The position numbers and the translations under genes are program-made. Shown here in pieces: positions 1 to 10,821 of a DNA stretch of 64,000 nucleotides (within the stretch, counting starts at the first letter, position 1; every line of letters starts with the position of its first letter). The notes beneath the pieces are model-generated. The model was not told where the DNA came from. It worked only from the letters and a program-made list of their open reading frames with translations, and did not search any database. The stretch covers positions 407,581-471,580 of the forward strand of contig JAFEMH010001452.1 in NCBI GenBank assembly GCA_022495995.1, given 5' to 3'. Origin of the DNA: Adenophora triphylla var. japonica. Its lineage: Eukaryota > Streptophyta > Magnoliopsida > Asterales > Campanulaceae.

Positions 1-728
1 TTTTTAAATGTTGAAGATTAGGGGTATTTATACCCAAGCACCAAGAAAGTAGCCGTTATGATACAGCTGTTGAAGTACTGTACTGGTGCAATCTTATTGG
101 TCCACAAATCCACTTTTGTCCTTTGGTATAGAAGTAGCAGTTAAGGCTGATCAGACCTCAGCTAGAATTAAGGGATGAAGGACATCTGTCACCTTTTCAA
201 GATACTAGCAAATCATGTCTGACACATAGTCACGTGACAAGATTTGGTGATTGACTTTTGATATTGCTGGCATGGATTCCAACAGTCATAAGTGGTTCAA
301 CTTCAAGTCTTCAATCATTGGATGCGGTCTGGTGATGATGCGGTTTGGGAGTGTAGTTTCACCAGTGAGGTTTCATCAGTGCGGTCTGATGATTGGAACT
401 GCACTGCGGTTTTGCAAGTGTGGTTTCATCAATTAGAATTCACTACAGTTCTTGAAGTGCGGTTTCAATGTAGGAATTCCACACTGCGGTTTGCATGTGC
501 GGTTTCATATGTGCGGTTTGGAACATTTGAACTGAAACCTCATGTCCAATGAGTCTTGTGCCAGACTTCAAGCCTAAATTATCATAGTCTACAAAATGGA
601 CTTATACTAAAAAATTGAAGTCTATGCTTCATTACATATGGGCCTAAAGTCCAAAAAATAGAGATGAGGTTATGATATCAATAAAATCTAAGCTAAAGCT
701 AGGAGGGTTAAAGTATGCATACTTAACA
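1..728 (-). repeat. Copia-A 3' LTR, truncated by window start
   Basis: This segment is a near copy of 47711-48437 in the right LTR. It ends in TTAACA where the right LTR ends in CCAACA. It contains the TATAAATA box (minus strand, 25-32) and the TGCGGT motif cluster at 324-517. Several differences from the right LTR fall on the CG-containing motifs. The short ORFs readable here on the plus strand are not genes. Confidence 0.88.
324..517 (-). promoter_or_regulatory. TGCGGT(TT) motif cluster in Copia-A LTR (left copy)
   Basis: About eight copies of GCGGT, mostly in the context TGCGGTTT, occur in under 200 bp. In element orientation the cluster is about 300-490 bp upstream of the TATAAATA box at 25-32, which is a U3 enhancer-like position. 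The matching cluster in the other LTR is 48033-48212. A regulatory role is inference. Confidence 0.55.
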
Positions 729-740
729 ATCTCCCCCTAT
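729..740 (-). other. Copia-A polypurine tract
   Basis: On the minus strand this reads ATAGGGGGAGAT and directly abuts the 3' LTR, as a plus-strand primer should. Similar CTCCCCCT strings recur inside the element near 1539, 2086 and 3041. Confidence 0.75.
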
Positions 741-1415
741 TTGATTGATGCCATTACCTACTATAACAAAAGCAAACATTGTACTTTGGTAAAAATATGT
801 CCATAAGAATTAACATGGTAAGTCATGTCCCAAGTCAATGCACACATTAGCTTAAGTTATAGATTTCTATACTATTGAAAGATTGAAAACTTACAATTTG
901 AAAGTATAGAAATGCATTCAGTGCACTTGGAAAATATGAGTTTAAGTTTAAAGTGCGGTTTAAAATGAATGTTTAAACTTCAATTCAAAAATATGATTTT
1001 AAGTTAAGAAAATTTGAATGAGGTTTTTAACCATTGCGGTTTCATTATTCTATAAACAAGCAGTTTGATATGAACAAGGTTTTGGAACCATGATGCAATT
1101 TTCATTACTACCTTAAATGGTTTGAATTACAAGTACAGGTAGGAAAGAAAATTACAAGGTTACAAAAGCAAAAAGAGTTAGACCAAAAAAATACAAAGAG
1201 GATGCGGTCTAACACAAGCAAAAAATTGTTCATCAAAAAGGAAATTACAAAGAAGCGGTTTTATTGTTGAGGCAGTTGCTGAGGCGGTCCGTCCACTACA
1301 TGCTCAGCTACCTGCGGTCCTTGGAAGACTGAATGTTCTGCTTGGAGGGTCTTCCTAAGTCTTCTTACTTCTTCTGCGGTCCTGGCTTGTGCGGTCTCAA
1401 CTGCTCTCAGGGCAT
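741..1415 (-). other. Copia-A 3' noncoding region
   Basis: This AT-rich stretch between the third ORF and the polypurine tract has no credible ORF. It holds scattered GCGGT words, which become dense from about 1200 to 1400. Confidence 0.6.
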
Positions 1416-1751
1416 TCACTGCATGAACTGATGTTGAATTGGTGGCACCAACGCTTTAGTGTTGGCCACAATATTTTCTTTGAGCTCATCAATTTGAAGG
1501 TGGAAAGAGGAATTTAAAGAATTGAAAAGAGTATGAATCTCCCCCTGAACTGCAGCAGTCTGAGCAGAGATGGCTTCTTGAACTGGCTTTAGATCTACTA
1601 AGTTCTCCTTCAAAGAATTTTTCAGATCATTGATCTTGGAGCTAAGTTTGGAGTTAAAACCTTCCTTGAGGTTCTCCAGTCTATCATTAACTTCATCATT
1701 GAGAGTGTTGATTTTTGCTGACAGACTATCTCCAATGATATTCATTTTCAC
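1416..1751 (-). pseudogene. C-terminal coiled-coil fragment of Copia-A third ORF
   Basis: This 111-residue open frame has heptad-like leucine/asparagine/lysine spacing (SAKINTLNDEVNDRLENL, then LKNSLKENLVDLK), typical of a coiled coil. It is in line with the preceding fragment at 1785-2129, from which it is separated by a stop. It is probably the tail of the third ORF. I recognise no catalytic motif. Copia-D also ends its third ORF in a coiled coil, which supports the assignment. Confidence 0.5.
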
Positions 1752-1784
1752 ATTCAGCTCTCCTCTTAGGGTATCAAGCTCTTC

Positions 1785-2129
1785 TTAAAGACTTGCTTGC
1801 ATTAAATCCAAAACTGATCTCAAGCCTGAGTCTGGCTGCGGTTGAGGTCTGGAATTGAAGGCTTCAAGAAGTTCTTCCTTCATTTTGTCAATGTCCTTGT
1901 CAAGGGTTTCACAGAAGAGATCAACAACATGATTGAGCATTACTTTGAGATTCTCTCTAGAAACCACATCATTTAAGGATTGATTGACTCCAGCAGCCAT
2001 TTCATTCTTGAAGGCATTGAAGGAATTTTCAGCTGCGGTCTGGACAATATCAGCGGTTTGAGTTGTAGCGGTTGAAGGTGATCTCTCCCCCTTAATGGCA
2101 TCAATCAGTTGGGATTTCAGAATAGCCAT
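1785..2129 (-). pseudogene. Coiled-coil fragment of Copia-A third ORF
   Basis: This 114-residue frame is predicted to be helical, with acidic and hydrophobic heptads around DLFCETLDKDIDKMKEELLEAF. It follows the proline-rich segment and precedes the 1416-1751 fragment in the same gene. No enzyme motif is visible. It is a degraded part of the third ORF rather than an independent gene. Confidence 0.45.
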
Positions 2130-3016
2130 TTCCAGGGTTTAAGACTCAACCTTAGCTTGAAGAGAACGGTTGGAGGCCTCTAGGGAGGAGTTGGAGGAGG
2201 TGAGCTTGACCATATGACCTTGGTTGACAAGGAGTTGGCTTTGGATCAAGTGAAGGGTAGATAGGATTTGGGAGTAATCAGTTGGAGCAGTTGAGGTGGA
2301 TGGAATATGAGAGAATGAGGGAGGCGGTTGAGAAAAGGTAGGAAGGGCGGTTTGGATGATGGGTGGGGTTTGGGTGGGGAGTATAGTTTGGGGTAGTTGG
2401 GTGTGTAGAGTTTGGAATATGTGTGCGGTTGGGATTGTATGAGATTGGGTAGTTGGGGGTGGAATGGGTAGTGTTTGGGGTAAGGTATAGGTGCGGTTGG
2501 GATGGAAGCGGTTTGGATTGGTGGAGGAATTGTGGTAGCTGGAAGGTTTGAGGTTTTAGGAGGTGAGTTTGAGGGTGAGTTGGTTTGGGTAGTGTGAACA
2601 GAAAGAGGAGGGGATTTTTGTTGTGGAGGTGAGGTAGGAGGGGTTTGATGTATGGGAGAAGGAGGTGGTGTAGGGATTTTTTAGGGGGGTGGAGTTTGGG
2701 CGCGATTTGAAGGAGGAGGGGAGGTTTGGCCGCGGTTGGAATGAGGTGGAGAAGGAGTTGGATTTCTTAGAACAAACAAGGAAATAGCCTGGCCCACTGA
2801 TGGTTTTTGGGACCATTCCTAAAAGGCAGGGGGTAAAGGGGATTCTAGGTCAGAGGGGATGTGATAGTCAGAATGGGAGGAGGAATGTGAAGGAGAGGGA
2901 GAAGGGGATCCTTGGTCAAAATATGAAGGAGTGTCACCAAGAATGGGCATAGAGACTTGGGCAACACATTTGAGAAAATGTTTTAGCCCTTTGGAAGGAG
3001 TTTTCTTGGCAACCAT
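2130..3016 (-). pseudogene. Proline/serine/threonine-rich linker of Copia-A third ORF
   Basis: This low-complexity coding segment survives as open frames at 2556-2816 and 2819-3016, rich in S, P, T and N, with the intervening and following sequence out of frame. The plus strand is strongly G/T-biased (GGTTTGG, GGGAGGA). GCGGT words are interspersed. It resembles the proline-rich linkers of the Copia-D third ORF. It shows no recognisable fold. Confidence 0.4.
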
Positions 3017-3609
3017 TTTAAACCTTTTTCTTTTCGGTTTCTCCCCCTGAGCGGTTTCAGCTCCAAGCGGTTGAGTGGGGGAAGGCGGTTTGGGTGAAGG
3101 TTGAGGTTTTGGAGAAGGAGATTTTTTAGGTGAAGAATGGTGAGATTGAATTGGGGAATGAATAGGTGATTGAGGTTGTGTTTAGATGGGGGTTTGATTT
3201 TTAGGCTACGGTTCAGGTTGAGGTTGCGGTTGGGGAGGAGGTGAGGTTGCCTTACCTTTTGCAGCTCTTCTTTCTTCAGCCTCTCCAGCCTGTCCAGTTC
3301 AGCTCTATAAAACTGGGCCAGATCTTCACCAGTTAAATCTTCTGTGGTCTGCTTGGCTTTCCTAGCTCTTGCAATCAGTGCAAGTATTCCATCATCTTCT
3401 TCATCTTCATCCATATCTTCTGGCTCATCAACCAGATTCATCTTCTTCTTCCCTTTTTGGCTGGGACCTGCAGCAGCAGCAACACGCGGTTTGGGTGCTG
3501 GTGCGGTTCTAGCCTTCTTCAAGGGCGGTTCAGCCGCTGTCTTCCTCATCATCCCATAAATATTTGTACTCATCATCTCCATAGTGGAGTCTGAAGTTGT
3601 GGCATACAC
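2983..3609 (-). pseudogene. Acidic/basic central segment of Copia-A third ORF
   Basis: The first half reads as an alanine-rich region, a lysine cluster (SQKGKKKMNLV), a run of acidic residues (EPEDMDEDEEDDG) and a charged helix (LIARARKAKQ...ELDRLERLKKEELQKV). The lysine clusters could be nuclear-localisation-like. The last third is a shifted-frame reading of the proline-rich linker. A frameshift near 3535 separates it from the N-terminal domain at 3530-4135. AACCGC words are read in several frames here. Confidence 0.5.
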
Positions 3610-4135
3610 TTAGGCCAAGTGTTTCTTCCATGCCCCAATATACAGTCATCTCAGGGTTAGGCAATCTGAGTTCTTCCAGATGAAGGTAGTTGGCAAAAAC
3701 AGCTGTCAGGAGCCTGTAGAAGGGTCTCCATATTTGTTCTTCATTCTTCCTCTTTGATTGGTAGGTGTCAATACTTGCAGAGAGTTCCTTTATAAGTAGT
3801 TTAGGCCAGTGAAGGGGAATCTCAGTGTGGATTGCAGAGCAATACATCCATTGTTGGGATGTAAAGTTGTTATGGTTTCCAGTCTTCCCACAGACAGACT
3901 TTGTAACCAGGAAGCAAAGGTGGCTCATCAGCTCACCAAAATCTTTTTGGGGAATCTTCTTGTACTGACCAGAAAGGGTAGGGACCCCTGTAGTGGTGGA
4001 GGCGGTTGCATCCATTATCTCTTGGCCAACTCTCTCAGGAGCATTTGGAACATTGAATCCAAATGTATTTCTGATGTCCAAGTAGTCTATTGAGACATTC
4101 ATGCCTTCAACAGTAGCTGTAAGGCAGTTAATCAA
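3530..4135 (-). pseudogene. N-terminal domain of Copia-A third ORF
   Basis: This 201-residue frame has normal amino-acid composition and looks like a folded, mainly helical domain (motifs KKIPQKDFGELMSHLCFLV, WPKLLIKELSASID, EEQIWRPFYRLLTAVFANYL). It continues the fragment at 4132-4341 after a frameshift near 4140. Such domains occur in the env-like ORFs of plant Sirevirus-type elements and in annotated 'putative plant transposon protein' families, but I cannot assign a function. It ends where the frame shifts into the acidic segment. Confidence 0.5.
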
Positions 4136-4341
4136 ATGACCATTTCCAAGTTCTCTCTGTCCCTTCTTGGCGTTGGTGTAGAACTGGTGAACGAAGGGAT
4201 GGTATAGGATTGCTTCTTGGTGAAGAGGGGAAGGATTCCAGAAGCTGCCATCTTCTTGAGCATTTCTCTCCCAAGAGCATCATTCTTCAAATCAGTCTCA
4301 TTAACTTCCCAACCTGGTAAGAAAAATTGCGGATCCAACAA
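4132..4341 (-). pseudogene. Start of folded domain of Copia-A third ORF
   Basis: This 69-residue open frame contains PQFFLPGWEVNETDL and LGREMLKKMAASGILPLF. It is followed by a frameshift into 3530-4135. The frame stays open upstream to a stop near 4380, and no good ATG is seen. The true start may be elsewhere, for example a short exon near 6960. The solo LTR begins 334 bp upstream in gene orientation. Confidence 0.4.
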
Positions 4342-4674
4342 AATAAAACTTTTAAAGTTAGATCCATTTTTAAGAAATCACAGATCACATGCGGTTTGGA
4401 GCGCTCATGCGGTTTTGCACTGGTGCAGTTGAGAAAATGAAATTTCTCAACTCCAGGTGAACTGTGAATTTATGCCTAGGAGACAAACTAAAATTACTTG
4501 AGTGCATAATTACTAGTACGTGGCATTTTAATCCAAAGTTATCCCACACTTTCAAGAAGTGCCTGTTGGGGAAGGTTATGGTTTCCAGCCTATATACTAA
4601 GTAAAACTCAAGTGCAAAAAGATAAGTATAAAACAACATGCGGTTTCAATATATAGAAAATGCGGTTTACACAC

Positions 4675-6197
4675 TGATAAGTGACTATTATATAGTCATT
4701 TATCCTATTATTTCATAATCATTTCCCTAGTTTTATTCCTCTTTTTGTCATAAATTAGTATAAATTAGCTTTATTTATTCCAATTCTTCGATTTTACACT
4801 TGTTGGTATAGTTTAGCATGTTCTATAGGTTTTAAGGCAAATATTGGACAAATAAAGCTTTGGGAACATTAAGGGTGAAAAGGCAAGGAAAGATAGATTC
4901 AAAATGAACATTCAGTCCAAAACCAAAGAGGAGCGGCCGTGCATTGTATTCTGGAGCGGCCGTGCACCTGCCAGGCCAAAATGGCCCCAAATTAGCAAAG
5001 TGGCCGGCCAACCTAGGCAGAGCGGCCGTGCAAGAAGGCCAGTTCAAATTCAAATATGGAGCCAAGGCTGGAGCGGCCGTGCAAAACCATAGAGCACGGC
5101 CGTGCACTCTGTACCAGTTCATGGAAAGGTGCCTCTTGAAGACATCTTTTTGAAGGAACACAACTCTAGCCTAGGATGCCTATTTAAAGGCCATTTATAT
5201 AAGTCAAGATATATCAGATTTTATAGCGAAATACCTGAGATTACATAGCAAAAACTCTAGCAATAATTACTTCATAGATTTCTCAAGGATCAAACTTGTG
5301 TTCTTGGAGTTGTACCTTGAAGTATCAAAAGCAATAAAGATCGAAGTTATTCACATCTTTTTCTCTCTTTCAATCATAAGTTCTTCTATCTCTATCTTTA
5401 TTTTATGCATTTATGTTTATATTAAGAATGGCTAGTGAGTAAATCCCCCATATTCTTGGGGTTGGAAACTCAAAATGCCTTTTATTCATCATCTTTTATA
5501 AAAGTCTTGTCAATTCTCTTCATCTAAACAATTTCTTTATATCAATCTCAAAATGACTTACATTTTGGAGACGTCCAACTTGTATGATTCAGCCAATCGA
5601 TAGAAGTACCTAGCGGAGAATCTCGATTGACGGAACCATATAAAGAAACTAGGTTTCATTGATCACGAGAGTAGTTCAATGGCCTAGGGATGTTCCTTGA
5701 ATGGAAAGTGCGTTGACTTTCGAACTTAATAGATCCTTACTAATTATGGTCATCTAGAGATAAGGCGGAATGCCCGTTTATGACAGGGCGGGAGTACCAT
5801 AAATGGAAATCTCAAAGAGATAGGGCATAATTAGTGAATGGTACAACGCTAATGTCTTGACTGTGAGAAGTAGTGTAAGCCTAACATACCATCCTTGATT
5901 TTTATGAAAACCTATATTTTCAAAGACATGACTATATGATAAATATTTAGCTAAATGATTTCCAATCCCTAGAATGCTTCGTTTATAAGAGTTTTATTTA
6001 AGTAATTTTCTGCGTATGTTCTATTCTTTTCCTAAATCAATCTTTATTTTCCCAATTTCCTTTATAGTTGTAGTAAAACAATTTCATCCCAAAGTAAACC
6101 ATGTCCCTGTGGGATCGACTCGTACTTGCACCCGCTATATTTCAATAGCCCGTGCGCTTGCGGATTTTAATATAAACCGTTAGGTTTCGATCGAACA
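4675..6197 (+). repeat. Solo LTR of the Athila-C family
   Basis: The sequence begins TGATAAGTGACTATTATATA and ends ACCGTTAGGTTTCGATCGAACA, aligning over its length with the Athila-C LTRs at 18612-20159 and 40719-42269 but more diverged. It is flanked by the 5-bp TSD CACAC (4670-4674 and 6198-6202). No internal region is present, so it arose by LTR-LTR recombination of a full element inserted in the noncoding part of Copia-A. Confidence 0.92.
4931..5106 (+). promoter_or_regulatory. GGCCGTGCA motif cluster in the solo LTR
   Basis: There are four copies of GAGCGGCCGTGCA and one of CACGGCCGTGCA in 176 bp, at the same LTR position as the clusters at 18868-19085 and 40975-41194. A TATTTAAAGG box lies about 75 bp downstream. 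An enhancer role is inference. Confidence 0.55.
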
Positions 6198-6202
6198 CAC
6201 AC

Positions 6203-7696
6203 GCGGTTTTGCCATTATGCGGTTTCAAGCAAGTATAGTGAACATCCGGTTTGTAGAAGGAAAATAGTATGCGGTTTCTATATATAAAGAAAAGCGGTTT
6301 CCAACATGCGGTGTTAACTTCCAAAATGAGCATGAGGTTTTGTGTTGCGGTTTTAGCATTTGCGGGTTGGGCCTAAGCATGCGGTTGAGAGATGACGTTC
6401 AAATGCAGAATTAAATTCAAAGTTTTTCAAAAATTTTCTTAGTATGAAAAAACATAACTAAGGAATCATGGAATCCAAAACATAAGAAATTTTTCAGAAA
6501 AGCATATGAACAGTCATGAAGAACACGAAGAACACTCAAGAACACCAAGAACAGAGACAACATGAAACTTAACCAAAATTGACAAATAACATATCAAAAT
6601 AATCACATTGGGCAGTAGATTAAAAATATATCAATAAAAATTCAAACTTTTCCCATAATCATCAAGAAATGGCCAAGAACATGAAGTGGGTTTTCGAAAA
6701 ATGAAAACTGAAATTTCAAAATCAGTACCCAAAACGTGTTTAGATCATGAAATAAATCACATAATCATAATATAAACAGTAATCCGAACAAAACCCAACA
6801 ACTTTCACAGAGAATGACTGAGAAATAAAGCACTTATGAGCATAAAAAAGTTCATGGCATTCGAAGGTTTCCAAGTTCAACAATGGTGATTTTGCAAAAA
6901 ATAAGAAAGATTAAGGTTCAGAAATCATACCCTGTCATTGAAATGTTTCTTAGGAGCCATTGAAAGATTTAGATTTTTGAGAAAGATGAAGTTTTTGAAG
7001 GTTTTTAGAGAGAGATAGAAAGTGGTTGAGAAAATGACAAGAGAAGGTACAACTGACAGAGTGCAGAGGTAAAGATTGAACAGTTATACTGAAATGGGTA
7101 TATATAGGTGGTTATGGGGTGGAGTGTAAATAGCATATAATGGTTCCACTTCCCACTAAGTGTACCATCAGCACACATTCCCACCTCTAAAGCACCCTTC
7201 AGCTTCTGCACAGAACCCTATGACGACTGACATGAAGGATTTTAATGCAAATGTTCCTTTTGCATTAAATGCATTTAAATTTTGAAATAATGTTGGAAAA
7301 CATTTGCAAAAATATCCTTATGCCAAAATAAGGAGCAAATATAAAATAAGGAAAACTTACCTGGGTCCACATGGCAGTCATGCATGCGGTTTGAAAAAAT
7401 AAAAATGATTTTTTTAAGGAAATAAGTTTCAAACCACATTAAAGCTTCTACAAAGCTTAGAAATGAAAATCGTTGAAAATATTCTAAGTGTTGAAACGCG
7501 GTTTTGATTTTGCGGTTTTGAAACATCATGAGGCTTTAATAAATATACGCGGTTTAGATACTACATGCGGTCAGGTATGGAGCCTCATGCGATTTGTCCA
7601 CGCTGTTTCAACAAGGGTGAGGTATGGAACCTCAACATAAGTTTTAACCTAAAATTCACATACTTAACACACAAGTTAGTAATAAAAAGTATGGAC
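6203..7696 (-). other. Copia-A noncoding interval between pol and third ORF
   Basis: There is no sizeable ORF here. GCGGT words are scattered at about 6200-6400 and 7380-7600. A short reading MAPKKHFNDR starts at 6960 on the minus strand and is followed at once by CAGG/GTATGA, a plausible splice donor. Copia-D has a similar MAIKK start at 30124. This could be a first coding exon or the start of the third ORF, but that is speculative. Confidence 0.4.
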
Positions 7697-8290
7697 TTAT
7701 TTAAGTTCAAGCATACCCATTTCTCCTCTGAGGAATGAAAACCTCTTGGAGTCAAGAGCTTTAGTGAGGATGTCAGCAATCTGATTATCTGTCCCCACAT
7801 ACTCTAGATGGATATTCCCCTTTTCTACATGGTCTTTGAGGAAATCAATGTGATTGGTCTTTGAGTGCATGACACAGTTGTTGGAGACTGAAATTGTTGA
7901 TGTATTGTCACACATGATTGGGCAATTTCTTTCATTAATTCCATAGTCCATCAACTGTTTCTTCATCCAAAGAATTTGCCAGCAGCAACTTCCAGTAGCA
8001 ATATATTCAGCCTCTGTGGTTGACACTAAAACTGAGGCTTGCTTCTTGCTGGCCCAAGCAACTAGTCTATTTCCGAGGAAGTGACAAATCCCACTAGTGC
8101 TTTTTCTGTCAATAGTGCAAGCTGTATAATCTGCATCTGAATAACCTACAAGATCAAAATTCGAATCTTTGGAATACCAAAGTCCAATATTAGTAGTTCT
8201 AGAGATGTAGCGGATTATACGCTTGACTGCACTTAAATGTGCTTCTCTAGGATCAGCTTGATATCGAGCACATACACAAATACTAAACAT
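7697..8290 (-). pseudogene. Copia-A RNase H domain
   Basis: This is the C-terminal Ty1/Copia pol segment. It holds the end of the RT connection ([17 protein letters not shown]) and RNase H (LVGYSDADYTACTIDRKST, then STTEAEYIATGSCCWQILWM, then CPIMCDNTSTISVSNN, and DNQIADILTKALD at the end). The D, E and D acidic positions are present. The usual KYHFLKDH segment is shortened to FLKDH, a small in-frame deletion. The frame is separated from the upstream RT piece by a break near 8300. Confidence 0.85.
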
Positions 8291-8310
8291 GATATCTGGC
8301 CTACTAGCAG

Positions 8311-9044
8311 TTAAATAAGTAATGAGCCAATCATACCTCGATATAAGGTTTGATCAACCTTCTTACCTTTTAGATCTTTATCAAGCTTATTGCCGGTAGC
8401 CAAGGGAGTATCGTATGCTTTTGCATTTTCTAGTCCAAACTTCTTGATCAACTCCTTTATGTATTTGGCTTGGCTGAGGAAGATTCCTTCATCACATTGT
8501 TTGATTTGAAGTCCAAGGAAGAACGTCAATTCTCCCATCATGCTCATCTCAAACTTGCTTTTCATTAGCTTCTCAAAACGCTTACAAAGTAATTCATTAG
8601 TAAAACTAAAAATAATATCATCAACATATATTTGAACAAGTAAAGAATGATTATTATATTTGGCAATGGATAAAGTTGTATCGATTTTACCACGTTTGAA
8701 GCCTTTTTCTAGTAAAAATTTAGATAGAGTCTCATACCATGCCCTTGGAGCTTGCTTAAGTCCATAAAAAGCTTTATGGAGTTTGTAGACATGATTTGGA
8801 AATTTTGAGTCTTTAAATGAGGAGGTTGAGCAACGAACACGGTTTCTTGAAGTTCACCATTGAGGAAAGCACTCTTCACGTCCATTTGATATAACTTGAA
8901 ATGCTTGTAAGAGGCATAGGCTAGGAAAATTCTGATTACTTCTAGTCTTGCAATTGGAGCAAAGGTTTCGTCGTAGTCATTTCCTTTCTTCTTGCCTATA
9001 TCCTTGTGCAACCAACCTTGCTTTGTTTCTGGTGATGCTTCCAT
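8311..9044 (-). pseudogene. Copia-A reverse transcriptase (palm/thumb), frameshifted
   Basis: Copia RT motifs are readable across frames: [21 protein letters not shown] and [19 protein letters not shown] at 8860-9010, and [20 protein letters not shown] at 8520-8565. The catalytic box is YVDD at 8617-8628 and is intact. A frameshift near 8805 lies in the stretch after the PP residues of the QPPGF motif, which is itself altered. Separate frames cover 8709-9044 and 8311-8565. The protein cannot be made as one chain. Confidence 0.8.
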
Positions 9045-9630
9045 TCTTATCCATCTTATTCCTAAACACCCACTTTATTCCTATCACTCCTTGATCATGA
9101 GGTCTAGGCACTAATGTCCAAACCTTGCATCTTTCAAACTGGTTGAGTTCTTCTTGCATAGCAATGACCCAACTAGAATCTTGGAGTGCTTCATCAATCT
9201 TCTTGGGTTCAATTTGAGATATCAAGGAAGTATGCTCGTCATAGTTTGATCTCCTTGTTTGAACTCCGGAAAATAGATCACCAATCACATTAGAGAGAGG
9301 GTGACTACTGACTTCTCGAACCTCGGGGGGTAAGTTTGGTTGAACTGAGGTTTGCTGAAGATCTTCTAATGGAACATCGTTAGATCCTTCAGCGAAGTCA
9401 TGGAAGGTAAGTTGACGAAGAGGTTCAATAAGTTGGATGGGTAAATTCTCAACATCTTCCCTTGCGGTTGCATCTGGAGTAGGAACTTCAGGTGCGGTTT
9501 CAGAATTGCGGTTTGAGGGAATTTCAGTTGAGGTTGCTGGATTTTGCGGTTCTTGAGGTTCAGGTGCAGTTTTGGAACTTTCATCTGTTTCATTAGTCTC
9601 AACAAACTCATCAGCAACATTTGTAGCCAA
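8977..9630 (-). pseudogene. Copia-A integrase tail and start of reverse transcriptase
   Basis: The first 130 residues are a proline/threonine/glutamate-rich linker containing GCGGT words. The frame then enters the conserved block before RT: LPPEVREVSSHPLSNVIGD, KKIDEALQDSSWVIAMQEEL, FERCKVWTLVPRP, IGIKWVFRNKMDKNGSI and KARLVAQGYRQEE. It parallels 32300-32900 of Copia-D closely. It goes out of frame at 8990-9000, where the RT fragment continues. Confidence 0.8.
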
Positions 9631-9807
9631 ATGTGGCTCAAGGAGAGAATGTTCATCAAAAGTGACATGGACAGATTCTACTATTTTTAAACTAGTTTTA
9701 TTGAAAACACGAAAAGCTTTAGAGTGTTTAGCATACCCAACAAAAATACCTTCATCGAATTTAGCTCCAAATTTACCTCTGTTTTCTCTTCCATTGTAGA
9801 GGATAAA

Positions 9808-10020
9808 TCATTTGCAGCCAAAGATCTTGAAGAAAGCAATGTTGGGGGTTCTTCCTCTCCAAAGCTCATATGGAGTTTTGTTGTATGTCTTGTTGATGAG
9901 GGAGCGGTTCTGAGTAAAGCAAGCTGTGTTGATCGCTTCAGCCCAAAAGTACTGAGGTAGCTTGGCTTCAGAAATCATTGTCTTTCCGGCCTCAATCAAC
10001 GTCCTGTTCTTTCTTTCCAT
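9808..10020 (-). pseudogene. Copia-A integrase, C-terminal part of catalytic core
   Basis: The fragment reads MERKNRTLIEAGKTMISEA and continues PQYFWAEAINTACFTQNRSL and NKTPYELWRGRTPNIAFFKI. The glutamate of MERKNRT is the third acidic residue of the D,D-35-E triad and is present. The frame is separated from the first two aspartates (10111-10500) by a TAA in place of the glutamate codon that follows DNGT, and a shift breaks it further downstream. Confidence 0.82.
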
Positions 10021-10110
10021 AACCCCATTTTGTTGTGGAACACTAGCAGTAGAAAAATTGTGATCAATTCCATGGTCATCACAATACTGAGCAACACCAT
10101 TGTTTTTGAA

Positions 10111-10821
10111 TTATGTTCCATTATCGGACCTTACACTAACGATGTCGTCTTCTTTTTGGGTTTGGAGCCGTCTAAAGAGTGAGGTTAGAATTTCATAGCA
10201 ATCATCCTTTATGATCATCATCTCAACCCACGTATATCTTGAATAATCATCCACCACCACTAAAGTATATCTATTTCCTCCAATGTTGGCAGTGGTAACG
10301 GGTCCAAACAAATCTATGTGAAGCAGTTGTAAACATCTTGTAGTTGAGGGCGCGGTCTTGCTGGTGAAAGACGACGCGGTTTGTTTACCAAGTTGACATG
10401 CACTGCATTTCTCTGGATGGTGGTCAGGCACTTTGGGTAAACCACAAACGAGGTTTTCCCTTCCAATCTTTTCTAGATACTTGAAGTTCAAGTGGCTCAA
10501 CCTCTTGTGTCATAGCCAAATATTTTCGCTCACATTTTAGCTACAAAACAGAGATTAGTAATACTACATGCAGCATTTAAATCGATAATGTAAATATTAC
10601 TCTTACGTATCCCTGTGAGTAGGGTGACTCCGGAAATGCTATCTTTGATAAAGAAGTTTGAGGAAGATGCATTCCTTTGTCGCAGAATTGAGAAATTGAA
10701 AGGAGGTTGTGCTTGAGTCCTTCAAAAAGAGAAACCTTCTCAATAGTTAGGTTTCCTCTCCTTATGATACCATACCCAATGGTTTTACCTTTGTTGTTGT
10801 CACCAAAGGTTACAGATGGAT
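10111..10821 (-). pseudogene. Copia-A GAG-pre-integrase and integrase core, split by Chromo-B
   Basis: The open frame at 10111-10500 reads MSHLNFKYLEKI, the zinc-binding CSACQLGK, then LHIDLFGPVTTANIGGNRY, VVVDDYSRYTWVEM and VSVRSDNGT, giving the first two catalytic aspartates. A GAA to TAA change follows NGT. Upstream (10501-10821) the sequence between protease and integrase is readable only in pieces (LKHNLLSISQFCDKGMH). It stops at the Chromo-B insertion site; the rest of the gene resumes at 44577. Confidence 0.8.

Larger units (their letters stand above)
1416..4341 (-). pseudogene. Copia-A env-like third ORF, broken into frames
   Basis: This gene lies downstream of RNase H in element order, where Sireviruses such as SIRE1 carry an env-like ORF. 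Reading from 4341 downward, the pieces are a helical N-terminal domain, an acidic then lysine-rich segment, a proline/serine-rich segment and a coiled-coil C-terminus. Frames change near 4140, 3535 and 3250, and there are stops further on. I see no signal peptide or convincing transmembrane helix, so 'env-like' describes position only. GCGGT words (AACCGC on the coding strand) are frequent in the low-complexity part. The product's function is not known to me. Confidence 0.6.

Noticed and set aside
324..517. TGCGGTTT as a degenerate telomere-type repeat
   Set aside because: The plant telomere repeat is TTTAGGG. The word is dispersed, not in tandem, and lies inside LTRs.
251..552. Short plus-strand ORFs in the Copia-A LTR (and 47960-48261)
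   Set aside because: They overlap the motif cluster in the LTR on the strand opposite to the element. Their repeats come from the TGCGGT word. No coding signal.
4831..5161. Minus- and plus-strand ORFs across the GGCCGTGCA clusters (also 18779-19218 and 40890-41315)
   Set aside because: They read the palindromic motif in several frames on both strands inside LTR sequence and differ between LTR copies. Not genes.
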